A stretch of DNA of 9,799 bases from Planctomycetes bacterium RIFOXYC2_FULL_41_27 (lineage in GTDB: Bacteria; Planctomycetota; Brocadiia; Brocadiales; Brocadiaceae): NCBI GenBank assembly GCA_001828645.1, contig MHZD01000160.1, positions 1 through 9,799 of the forward strand, read 5' to 3'. The notes under the pieces were generated by a model. It had not been told where the DNA came from. It searched no databases and saw only the letters and a list, made by a program, of their open reading frames with translations. The position numbers were made by a program, and so were the translations under genes. Shown piece after piece: positions 1 to 6,830 of the stretch; positions within the stretch are counted from its first letter, which is position 1; each line of letters opens with the position of its first letter.

Positions 1-2
1 TC

Positions 3-776
3 GAAGAGGCGCTGACTTCTGCGGGATATTCCAATATGCTTGAACAGGGGTTAGAGTCTGGAATGGAATATCAAACCGTTAAGATCGCTTTCAATTCACA
101 ACAAAATGAAGAAGCTATTAAAAGCGCCATTAAAAACGCATTTGAAATGCCCAATCCACTGAAAAGGGTTGTAAGTATTGGTGCCACTGTTGCAGGTGAG
201 ATGAAAGGCCGTGCCATTTTGGCTGTAATCTTCTCTTGTATTGCAACAATATTCTATGTGTGGTTCCGTTTCGGGGATTTTAAATTTGGTTCTGCTGCAA
301 TTATTGCGGTAATCCATGATATCCTGATTACCTTGGGCGCTGTGGCTGTTGCAGATTATTTGTTTGGAAATATGAAAATAGATAGCGCCATGGTTGCTGC
401 GTTTCTGACTGTGATTGGTTATTCCCTGAATGATACCATCGTTATATTTGATAGGATCAGGGAAAACATGGGAGTACGGGGTAATGTTTTAACCCCACAA
501 TTGGTTAACGACAGCATCAACCAGACATTGAGCCGTACCATCCTTACAGGTATTACTACTATTGGTGTGCTGTGTGCGCTGTTTTTCCTGGGCGGTCCTG
601 AGATTCATGGATTTGCGTTTGTCATGTTAGTAGGTATTATCGTCGGTACTTATTCTACAATATTTATTGCATGTCCCATGCTCCTTAAGTGGAAGGGACT
701 TGATTCGGCAAGTCAGGCATTGCCCCGACAAAATTTCCCAATTCAAAGAAGGAGGGAAGTAGCTAAAAACACATAG
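3..776 (+). CDS. secF: Protein translocase subunit SecF, or SecF half of a SecDF fusion (5' partial)
   Basis: The reading frame is open from base 3, so the true start lies upstream; the Met at 36 is internal. SecF works with SecD in the inner membrane and uses the proton gradient to help pull proteins out through SecYEG. The visible part starts in the periplasmic domain and continues into about five membrane segments (counting from the Met at 36: roughly 59-78, 86-110, 116-138, 168-186 and 192-216). The SecF signature GYSLNDTIVIFDRIREN (128-144) is intact, and an HD pair in the second visible membrane segment (94-95) matches the family. The basic tail ends at the stop at 774-776. Whether SecD is fused to it, as in many planctomycetes, cannot be seen here. 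No terminator separates it from the next gene 109 bp downstream, so read-through is possible. Family assignment is secure. Confidence 0.95.
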   Translation, partial: EEALTSAGYSNMLEQGLESGMEYQTVKIAFNSQQNEEAIKSAIKNAFEMPNPLKRVVSIGATVAGEMKGRAILAVIFSCIATIFYVWFRFGDFKFGSAAIIAVIHDILITLGAVAVADYLFGNMKIDSAMVAAFLTVIGYSLNDTIVIFDRIRENMGVRGNVLTPQLVNDSINQTLSRTILTGITTIGVLCALFFLGGPEIHGFAFVMLVGIIVGTYSTIFIACPMLLKWKGLDSASQALPRQNFPIQRRREVAKNT

Positions 777-885
777 AAACAGGGAATGTGTTATAAAATC
801 AATTGCACGTGAAGTACGTTTGGAGGAGTGGGTATTTAATTCAGTTTTTTTCATTTCTATATAATCCTCGAAAGGACGAAAAACA

Positions 886-1719
886 ATGAAAAGAGATGTG
901 CAAGTTGGTGTAATTTTAGGGGTGATTATTCTGGCAATTATTGGTGTCTTCCTTAGCACGAGAACCGCCGTTAAAGAACCAACTATTCCTATTCCCGAGG
1001 CAGAGGAAGACACACAAGTAGGCGCGCTGGATATAAACGAACTGCCGCAAGCTCCTCCCAACACATCTCAGGATACTTTTAAAGAAATAACAGCTACCAT
1101 ACAGAACACAGAACAAAAGGTAGCGCCTGTTATAAATACAGTTAAAATTCTGGAACAACCGGCTGAACAAGAAGACAACGTAATTGAAGGGGTATGGAAG
1201 AAGGCAAAAGACGAGGCAATAAATGTATCCTCGCGTGTATCTGAAACCTCAGATCAGGAGATTTGGAAAGACATTTCTTCTGAAAGTGTAAAAAAATCTA
1301 CCTCAAAATTTCAGGTACACAAGGTACGATCTAATGACGACCTTCATAAAATAGCCCAAAAATATTATGGGGATGTATCCAAGTGGTTGCTTATTTTTAA
1401 TGCAAATCAGGATAAAATTAAGGACCGGAACAGTCTCAGGATCGGTACAGAACTTATTATACCGGAAGAACAACCATCATCACAAAAGACAAAAACAGAA
1501 ACGACTACCCCTGCGCTTTCACAAGTGACTAAAGTGGAAGATGCCGTACAAACAGGTAAAAAGCACATAGTACAACAAGGTGATTCGCTTTACAAGCTAG
1601 CGCAGAAGTATTATAACGACGGTTCAAAATGGAATAAAATATTAGAAGCCAATAAAATAATTTTAAAAAACCGAAATACTTTGAAAGTTAGACAGGAACT
1701 GGTTATTCCAGACCTTTAA
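886..1719 (+). CDS. Membrane-anchored protein with two LysM domains
   Basis: This 277-residue protein has a short N-terminal tail, one hydrophobic segment (about 6-24), a long polar and Pro/Glu-rich linker (about 30-140), and two LysM domains (about 143-194 and 226-276). LysM binds the GlcNAc backbone of peptidoglycan or related glycans, so the likely arrangement is an inner-membrane anchor with LysM domains reaching the cell wall. The two domains are clearly related: both contain a KYY-(G/N)D-SKW core, an AN motif, an RN-L segment and a closing IP. No catalytic domain is visible, so it is probably structural or a scaffold rather than a hydrolase. The start is supported by AAAGGA at 871-876, nine bases before the ATG. 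It ends 22 bp before the propeller gene and is probably co-transcribed with it. The hydrophobic segment could instead be an uncleaved signal. The specific role is unknown. Confidence 0.88.
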   Translation: MKRDVQVGVILGVIILAIIGVFLSTRTAVKEPTIPIPEAEEDTQVGALDINELPQAPPNTSQDTFKEITATIQNTEQKVAPVINTVKILEQPAEQEDNVIEGVWKKAKDEAINVSSRVSETSDQEIWKDISSESVKKSTSKFQVHKVRSNDDLHKIAQKYYGDVSKWLLIFNANQDKIKDRNSLRIGTELIIPEEQPSSQKTKTETTTPALSQVTKVEDAVQTGKKHIVQQGDSLYKLAQKYYNDGSKWNKILEANKIILKNRNTLKVRQELVIPDL

Positions 1720-1741
1720 TGCTTAAGAAGGAGCAAGATTA

Positions 1742-2887
1742 ATGAAAGTTAAAAATGTTTTCTCAGATGTTAAAACTACCCTTCTTTGCTTAACTGCAAA
1801 CGCACTCATAATATCTAGTATAATACCAACCTCTGACATCTATGCCCAAGATGTCGCTAACAGTTTTCCCATGTATAGGCATAACTTACAAAGGACAGGT
1901 CGGGTGCCATTTGCAGGTCCTTCCAACGATACCTTAAAATGGAGTATTTCTAGTTCTGGAGAAATATGGTCATCTCCTGTGGTGGATTCAGATGGGGTTA
2001 TTTACGTAGGCAGCACGGATGGTAATTTGTTATCTATAACTTCGAAGGGAAAAGTTTTGTGGGTCTTTAAAACAGCCGACGAAATATTTGGTGCGCCAGC
2101 AATTGGTACTGACGGTATTGTGTATTTTGGTTCTGCCGATGGGAGGATTTATGCAATCAATCCTGATGGAAAGCTAAAGTGGAAGTTCCAGTCAGGCGGG
2201 GCTATTCATTCTTCGCCTGCTATTGGCGACAAAGGGACAGTGTATGTTGGTTCGTACGATGGTAAACTTTACGCTATTGCTGCCAACGGGAAACTCTTAT
2301 GGAGCTATAAAACAGGGGCATCAATAATGACCTCATCTCCTTCTGTAGGGAAAGACAATACCATTTATATCGGTTCGTGGGATAAGCATCTGTATGCATT
2401 AAATGCAGATGGGAGTGCAAAGTGGAATTTTGAAACTGAAAGTAAAATAGACGCCTCTCCTGCCGTTGGCAATGACACTGTCTATATTACCGATATAAAT
2501 GGCAAGCTATACGCCGTTAATCTTGATGGAACGTTAAAGTGGGGGTTTGATTTGGGTAGCCGAACACATTCTTCTCCAGCAATTGATACAGACGAAACAA
2601 CCTATGTGGGAACACAAGAGGGCAACCTTTATGCAATAGGGAAAGATGGTGCACTGAAATGGAAATTTAAAACTGAAAATTCTATTACAGCATCCCCTAC
2701 GGTTGATGCTAATGGTGTCATTTATATAGGTTCATGGGATGGTAAATTATATGCCGTTAATAATAATGGTACCCTTAAGTGGCGCACAACAATTGGCGAG
2801 CCATTACTTTCTTCACCGGCTATAGACTCAAAAAATACTCTGTATATTGGTTGTGTAAACTGGAAACTCTACGCCTTAGGGCAATGA
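1742..2887 (+). CDS. Secreted PQQ-like eight-bladed beta-propeller protein
   Basis: The 381-residue product begins with a signal peptide (basic start, hydrophobic core about 13-30, probable cleavage after IYA at 35). The rest is a run of about 40-residue PQQ-type repeats. The SP/AP turn recurs at 78, 118, 158, 199, 239, 278, 318 and 358, and the L-K-W strand recurs at 65, 105, 145, 185, 226, 265, 305 and 345. That gives eight blades. The last blade lacks its own LKW strand, which the N-terminal LKW at 65-67 can supply, so the ring closes in the usual 'velcro' way. The fold is known from quinoproteins and from BamB, but I see no lipobox cysteine and no enzyme domain. A structural or binding role outside the inner membrane is therefore more likely than PQQ catalysis. 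AAGAAGGAG at 1725-1733 is a strong ribosome-binding site eight bases before the ATG. Function is not known. Confidence 0.88.
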   Translation: MKVKNVFSDVKTTLLCLTANALIISSIIPTSDIYAQDVANSFPMYRHNLQRTGRVPFAGPSNDTLKWSISSSGEIWSSPVVDSDGVIYVGSTDGNLLSITSKGKVLWVFKTADEIFGAPAIGTDGIVYFGSADGRIYAINPDGKLKWKFQSGGAIHSSPAIGDKGTVYVGSYDGKLYAIAANGKLLWSYKTGASIMTSSPSVGKDNTIYIGSWDKHLYALNADGSAKWNFETESKIDASPAVGNDTVYITDINGKLYAVNLDGTLKWGFDLGSRTHSSPAIDTDETTYVGTQEGNLYAIGKDGALKWKFKTENSITASPTVDANGVIYIGSWDGKLYAVNNNGTLKWRTTIGEPLLSSPAIDSKNTLYIGCVNWKLYALGQ

Positions 2888-2911
2888 GTTTTTAAAAGTT
2901 ATAAAATATTT

Positions 2912-2940
2912 TTTACTTAATAACCATTTTTGGTTATAAT
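2912..2940 (+). promoter_or_regulatory. Candidate sigma70-type promoter for the AhbC-like gene
   Basis: A perfect TATAAT at 2935-2940 lies 17 bases after TTTACT (2912-2917), a four-of-six match to the -35 consensus. The predicted start near 2947 would give a leader of about 110 bases before the ATG at 3060. The surroundings are AT-rich, so chance matches are possible, but the spacing is ideal and the site sits in the only gap between the two genes. Confidence 0.45.
2920..2937. repeat. 7-4-7 perfect inverted repeat in the promoter spacer (operator or hairpin)
   Basis: ATAACCA and TGGTTAT flank a TTTT centre. The palindrome fills the space between the candidate -35 and -10 and overlaps the first three bases of the -10, a usual place for a repressor site. 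It begins 33 bp after the stop of the propeller gene, so it might instead be a weak 3' hairpin of that transcript. No T-run follows the stem on the + strand, which argues against an intrinsic terminator. Confidence 0.45.
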
Positions 2941-2990
2941 GTTTCTAATGGTATCAGATTTTTAACTGTTGTTTATTTGGTCAGGAAATA

Positions 2991-3050
2991 ACAGGTATCG
3001 TGGGGTTTGTCCCCTCAATGCTTAAAAGCATATGGGTCCTGTACAGGAGA
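2991..3050 (+). promoter_or_regulatory. Structured leader with sequestered ribosome-binding site upstream of the AhbC-like gene
   Basis: Three small hairpins follow one another: GGGG/CCCC (3002-3005 with 3011-3014), ATGCT/AGCAT (3018-3022 with 3027-3031), and the 12-base perfect palindrome TCCTGTACAGGA (3037-3048). The palindrome contains the AGGAGA ribosome-binding site (3045-3050), which sits nine bases before the ATG at 3060. A second option pairs ACAGG (2991-2995) with CCTGT (3038-3042), which would free the ribosome-binding site. The two structures exclude each other, as in a translational switch. I do not recognise a known riboswitch class. The stems are short, so the regulatory role is inference. 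Confidence 0.35.
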
Positions 3051-3059
3051 TGCAGTAAC

Positions 3060-4286
3060 ATGATTGGTATATCAAAGTTGTACTGTAGTACCGTAGAACC
3101 GTCCGACGCCTTACGATATGGTAGAGAATCCAAAAAACTACCATCACATCTATTACAATTCTCTCAAGACAAAAAGCCAGTTGTAGTGTGGAATGTAGGA
3201 CAACGTTGCAACTTAAAATGCATTCATTGCTACTCTCAATCAAAAGATATAGAGTACCCAAATGAGCTGACCACAAAAGAAGCAAAGGCTATGCTGGATG
3301 ATCTGGCAGATTATGGATCCCCTGTGATTCTTTTTTCGGGTGGAGAACCGCTCATGAGACATGATCTCCTCGAATTAATCGGTTATGCCAAGCAGAAGGG
3401 TTTGAGAGCCGTTATTAGCACGAATGGTACTTTAATTACAAGAGATAAGGCAAATGAATTAAAAAAATTCGGACTCTCCTATGTGGGAATCAGTTTGGAT
3501 GGTCTTAAAGAAACAAACGACCGTTTCCGGGGTATTCCAGGCGCATTTGATGCAGCTCTGGAAGGTATCAGAAATTGCATGTCTGTGGGTATTAAGGTAG
3601 GTCTGCGTTTTACGATCAACAAGAGAAATGCCCATGATATCGCTGGCATATTTCAACTCATTGAAAAAGAAAACATTCCAAGGGCCTGTTTTTATCACCT
3701 AGTATACTCAGGAAGGGGTTCTAACTTAATCGAAGAAGACCTTTCCCACAAAGAAACCCGTGAGGTGGTTGATCTTATTATTGATAAAACCAAAGAGGCA
3801 CACGACAAAGGTAAAAAAATAGAGGTGCTTACCGTAGATAATCATGCCGACGGTCCATATGTTTATTTAAGGCTGTTAAAGGAAAATCCCAAGAGGGCGA
3901 AAGAGGTATTGGAACTCCTCCAATGGAACGAGGGGAATAGTTCTGGTAAGGGACTTGCCTGTATAAGCTGGGATGGGGAGGTATATGCCGATCAGTTTTG
4001 GAGACAATACTCTTTCGGAAATGTCAAAAAAAGAAAGTTTAGCGAGATATGGGAAGACACTTCCAATGAGTTAATGGCTAGACTTAAGAATAAAAACCCT
4101 TATATTAAAGGGCGTTGTGCTAAGTGCAGATGGCTCAATATATGCAGTGGGAATTTCAGGGCAAGGGCAGAGGCATATTATGGAGATATATGGGAACACG
4201 ATCCAGCTTGTTACCTTACTGATGAAGAAATAGGTGTTGAATCCGAATCTCCTAAAAAAGTCAGGCAAAAGGTTACTGCGCACTAA
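3060..4286 (+). CDS. ahbC: AhbC/NirJ-family radical SAM heme-biosynthesis enzyme (probable 12,18-didecarboxysiroheme deacetylase)
   Basis: In the siroheme-dependent heme pathway AhbC removes the two acetate side chains of 12,18-didecarboxysiroheme to give Fe-coproporphyrin III; the related NirJ acts in heme d1 synthesis. The 408-residue product has the radical SAM cluster motif C50-x3-C54-x2-C57, the SAM-binding GGEP at 94-97, and a C-terminal SPASM-like region with further cysteines at 301, 353, 356, 362 and 384 for a second Fe-S cluster. The N-terminal MIGISKLYC and the EPSDALRYGR that follows match my memory of AhbC better than NirJ, and the GRC...CRWLNICSGNFRARAEA tail is shared by both. 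I chose the ATG at 3060 because AGGAGA lies nine bases upstream and the family starts there; the frame also opens at a GTG at 3000. The gene has its own promoter candidate and terminator, and no other heme gene is in view. NirJ remains the alternative. Confidence 0.85.
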   Translation: MIGISKLYCSTVEPSDALRYGRESKKLPSHLLQFSQDKKPVVVWNVGQRCNLKCIHCYSQSKDIEYPNELTTKEAKAMLDDLADYGSPVILFSGGEPLMRHDLLELIGYAKQKGLRAVISTNGTLITRDKANELKKFGLSYVGISLDGLKETNDRFRGIPGAFDAALEGIRNCMSVGIKVGLRFTINKRNAHDIAGIFQLIEKENIPRACFYHLVYSGRGSNLIEEDLSHKETREVVDLIIDKTKEAHDKGKKIEVLTVDNHADGPYVYLRLLKENPKRAKEVLELLQWNEGNSSGKGLACISWDGEVYADQFWRQYSFGNVKKRKFSEIWEDTSNELMARLKNKNPYIKGRCAKCRWLNICSGNFRARAEAYYGDIWEHDPACYLTDEEIGVESESPKKVRQKVTAH

Positions 4287-4293
4287 AAACCAA

Positions 4294-4344
4294 TCGCAAA
4301 TTAGGGATTGCCTTTAAGAGCAATCTCTGATTTGCGAGTTTTTT
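4294..4344 (+). terminator. Strong intrinsic terminator after the AhbC-like gene
   Basis: An 18-base-pair stem (4294-4311 with 4320-4337, two G-T wobbles) with an eight-base loop is followed after one G by six Ts (4339-4344). It starts eight bases after the stop codon. Five As lie shortly before the left arm (4285-4289), so it could also stop transcription coming from the - strand gene to the right, but that gene ends more than 300 bp away. Confidence 0.92.
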
Positions 4345-4654
4345 ATGACTTTTCTGTATTTTTATTGTGGTGTGATAAATCGCTTTTACTTCGTTTATTC
4401 CATGCCTGAAAACCATTTTGTCTGATATTTTGAATAACCGACTCTTGTACTTCCCTGCAAATTACCCATTCTCTTATAATTCTCCTATAATTTCATGCCG
4501 TCCTTTTCATTTTCTCTCTTCTTTGGTATTCAATTTAGCTGAAAACAATTAAAAAAGGTTGTAATATGCTTAATTTCTGTTCTAATATCTCTAATATCTA
4601 TTAGAAGGGGAAAACGCAATTCCCTATCATTTAAACAGATAGCGCGAAAAGGAA
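4345..4654. other. Intergenic region between convergent genes
   Basis: No supported gene lies in these 310 bp. Visible details are a tandem 9-base duplication CTAATATCT (4582-4590, 4591-4599), whose second copy forms CTAAT-ATCT-ATTAG, and two nearby TATAATT copies (about 4475-4490). A 49-codon stop-free stretch on the - strand (4346-4492) has no start codon or ribosome-binding site. No clear terminator for the - strand gene ending at 4655 is visible, apart from a weak GGGAA/TTCCC pairing around 4608-4624. Confidence 0.5.
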
Positions 4655-6031
4655 CTATAGTAGCGCCGGGTTGACGAGTTTATACAATTTTTTGCGTCGT
4701 TTTCTTAAATAAAGCAGGTATATACGAATAAATATATACCACCTTAAGTATTCCATAAATTTGATATCGCCGCAATAGCCGCCGAAATAACGTTTCAAAG
4801 AGTAGACTCGCTTTTCAATCCGGTCATACGCATGGTCAAATGCTTTCAGTCCCATGTGTTTCGGTTTCAGCACATTGAAGTTAAAGGTGAAAAACTCCTC
4901 GGATTCAGTAACAATTTCTCCTTTTTCTTTGTACATTTTATAGTCTTTAGTTCCAGGAATGGGTGTTAGCGGAATAATAATCGGGGTTTCGATCCGATAC
5001 TCTATAATAAAATCATACAATCTGTCAAAATCGGCATGATTCCAATGCGGAGGCACCAATAGATGAACTATCGGTCGAATACCGCATTGCTTTAATATTT
5101 GAATGGCTTTGATATTATCAGCGACATTCGCCGCTTTGTTAAATTGTTCAAGCTGCTCGTCACTTGTTGCTTCGATACCGATGATTATTTCTTTTAATCC
5201 GATAGAAGCCCACTTCTCAAAAAGTTCTGGATGTTTACTTATATGATCTGCCCTGCAAGCTGTAACCATTTTTTTGTAAATACCGGCGGCGATAAACTCA
5301 TCGGCCAGACGGTTGGCAAAGTTATAATTTGCAAAAGTGTTATCGTCTCCAATGTAAACATAATCTTCTTTAATTGATTTCATCTCGGTGACTATTTCAT
5401 CAATAACCCGAAGCCTGTATAGTTTCAGGGATGCCGGCCATATCGCACAAAAGGTACAACGAAATGGGCAGCCTTGGGTCATAACAATAAAAGCGGCACG
5501 CCCTCCGCCCCTTGTTAACCGATAATGCTGACGATACTTCTCAGAAATACCACGATCAGGAGTGGGAAATGTATATTCTTTGCTAACATGATCATCTTGT
5601 ATAAGTTGATACTCGGATTGCCGAGACAATCCTTCGCGGCAAAACCTTCTCCACAGGTTTTCACCTGGTCCTTTAACCAAATAATCATAGGCGGTTGCAT
5701 CAAATAACTCCGGGGTGATGGTAGCCTGTCCACCACCAACGGTAATCACAGCATGAGGCCATATCGATCTGCACGTTCGTGCCAACTCATTAACGATGCT
5801 CACTTCACTGTATCCATGTGTTGCAAGCCCGATCAGATCCGGGGAGTATCCTTTTTCCGCCAGGTTTTCCAACCCTTTTGGATCAAAGCGAATATCGATG
5901 AGCTCAACCTTGCAGCCCTCCTGCTTTGCAATGCTGGAAAATATTTCCAAGACTAAAGGCTCAAAAGTTCCAAAAAAAACAATGTTATTCAATGGAGGAT
6001 AAATCAATAATACATGTTCCGGTTTTTTCAT
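4655..6031 (-). CDS. B12-binding-domain radical SAM protein, HpnR-like (class B methylase type)
   Basis: The 458-residue product has an N-terminal cobalamin-binding type domain (about 5-135; YPP near the start, VGGGQA at 98-103, VKGPGEN at 119-125) with no DxHxxG motif, as is common in class B radical SAM proteins. A linker with FPTPDR leads to the radical SAM core with C188-x3-C192-x2-C195. The later segment with PPHWNHADFDRL, then TPIPGT, resembles hopanoid C-3 methylase HpnR and its relatives from memory. Such enzymes usually methylate unactivated carbons with methylcobalamin and SAM, often in lipids or cofactors; the substrate here cannot be read. The C-terminus ends in a hydrophobic and very basic stretch (about 428-453) that may lie on the membrane. 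AAGGGA (6039-6044) sits seven bases before the ATG. It stands alone, downstream of a pseudogene. Superfamily is certain, the HpnR link moderate. Confidence 0.85.
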   Translation of the reverse strand: MKKPEHVLLIYPPLNNIVFFGTFEPLVLEIFSSIAKQEGCKVELIDIRFDPKGLENLAEKGYSPDLIGLATHGYSEVSIVNELARTCRSIWPHAVITVGGGQATITPELFDATAYDYLVKGPGENLWRRFCREGLSRQSEYQLIQDDHVSKEYTFPTPDRGISEKYRQHYRLTRGGGRAAFIVMTQGCPFRCTFCAIWPASLKLYRLRVIDEIVTEMKSIKEDYVYIGDDNTFANYNFANRLADEFIAAGIYKKMVTACRADHISKHPELFEKWASIGLKEIIIGIEATSDEQLEQFNKAANVADNIKAIQILKQCGIRPIVHLLVPPHWNHADFDRLYDFIIEYRIETPIIIPLTPIPGTKDYKMYKEKGEIVTESEEFFTFNFNVLKPKHMGLKAFDHAYDRIEKRVYSLKRYFGGYCGDIKFMEYLRWYIFIRIYLLYLRKRRKKLYKLVNPALL

Positions 6032-6129
6032 TCTTTCGTCCCTTACTATTGAAGTTTTTTACGATCTTGTCGCATTCATTCCCTTGATAGCAGGTTTAAG
6101 ATAATCTACCCTTTGTGTTAATAATAGTT

Positions 6130-6164
6130 AGACACTTAGTACTCCTTTCGACTATAAGTTGTCT
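6130..6164. repeat. Inverted repeat at the 3' end of the thermonuclease pseudogene
   Basis: AGACACTTA (6130-6138) can pair with TAAGTTGTCT (6155-6164) as a nine-base-pair stem with a single-base bulge and a 16-base loop. It spans the original stop codon of the pseudogene at 6136-6138. On the - strand it is followed by a mixed AT stretch without a clean T-run, so it is at best a weak terminator remnant. Confidence 0.3.
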
Positions 6165-6668
6165 CTAATTTATACTTCTTACCGTGTCTATACTCACAAG
6201 AAGGTATTGGATTTTTCAAAACCCATAGTCCTCTCTTGTTTGCTCTAGCTTCCTATTCTGCCTTGGCAAAATCAGGATATTGCGAATATTATTCATAATG
6301 CCATGAATAACCGTTCTTTACCAGTTCCAAGTTTACATCTTTTCCGTTTACACTTACTCTCCCTACCGTCCTTCCATATCTATCTTGGCCTTTCACCTCA
6401 AATGATATTTCCTTCCCCCTATGACTAATCCGTTTGTAAACTGCTTTGCTTTGGTTCCGTAATCTTGACACTTTTCTGGTGCATCAATACCATATAGACT
6501 TACACTGGTTTTCTCACCGTTTCTCATTACTCCTATGGTGTCACCGTCTATTACACTAACAAATTTTTCGTGGAATGTTCCTGTAGCAAAAACACCAGGT
6601 AAAGCAAATACGAGAAAGAAAAATAGGAATATCTTCGTCTTATACTTATAAATTTTCAATTGAATCAC
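6136..6668 (-). pseudogene. Decayed secreted thermonuclease (SNase-family) gene
   Basis: Read on the - strand from a GTG at 6668, the product starts with a signal peptide (hydrophobic core about 12-28) and continues into an SNase domain with VIDGDT, LYGIDAPE and DYGTKAKQF. The frame then breaks at a run of five Gs (about 6418-6422). Adding one G restores LVIGGKEISFEVKGQDRYGR and the rest of the domain. The restored frame meets TAA just after GYSWHYE (at 6286-6288) and TAG just after DFAKAE (about 6253-6255). Beyond both it still reads EARANKRGLWVLKNPIPSC and ends at TAA 6136-6138, exactly as SNase proteins usually end. The restored length is about 177 residues. The residue before LYGIDAPE, where catalytic Arg35 of staphylococcal nuclease sits, is Ser (AGT), while the later DRYGR arginine is kept. 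The simplest reading is a recent pseudogene. Sequencing error could explain the frameshift alone but not all the lesions. Confidence 0.85.
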
Positions 6669-6830
6669 ATCTTTAAAAATTCAAATTTTATGTCGTACTT
6701 ATGCAGTACCTAATCGTAAAAACAGATGCAAACACAAAACAAGTGAATTTCCTTGAATACCTTGATAATACCAGTAAAATCAAAAGAGATTGAAAAACAC
6801 AACAACACATCAAAAAAGACAAAAAAACTT

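Noticed and set aside
860..865. TATAAT as promoter of the LysM gene
   Set aside because: No -35 match at normal spacing. A start from it would fall at about 872, inside the ribosome-binding site of the gene.
3000..3059. Start of the AhbC-like gene at the GTG at 3000
   Set aside because: No ribosome-binding site precedes it, the added 20 residues do not resemble the family, and the ATG at 3060 has a strong site at the right distance. The bases also fold as leader hairpins.
4346..4492. A 49-codon stop-free stretch on the - strand that reads as a protein-like sequence
   Set aside because: It has no start codon in frame and no ribosome-binding site, and other frames of the same stretch look equally protein-like. 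A gene remnant cannot be ruled out.
6080..6100. Near match between CCCTTGATAGCAGGTTT here and the end of the HD-GYP gene (about 8223-8239)
   Set aside because: The match is about 15 of 17 bases, with no extension on either side. It is most likely chance.
6289..6471. Separate small - strand gene of 60 codons
   Set aside because: It is the frameshifted middle of the thermonuclease remnant; its first residues come from reading the upstream part out of frame.
6790..6830. Intrinsic terminator after the FadL gene
   Set aside because: T-runs are present on the - strand, but I found no GC-containing stem before them.
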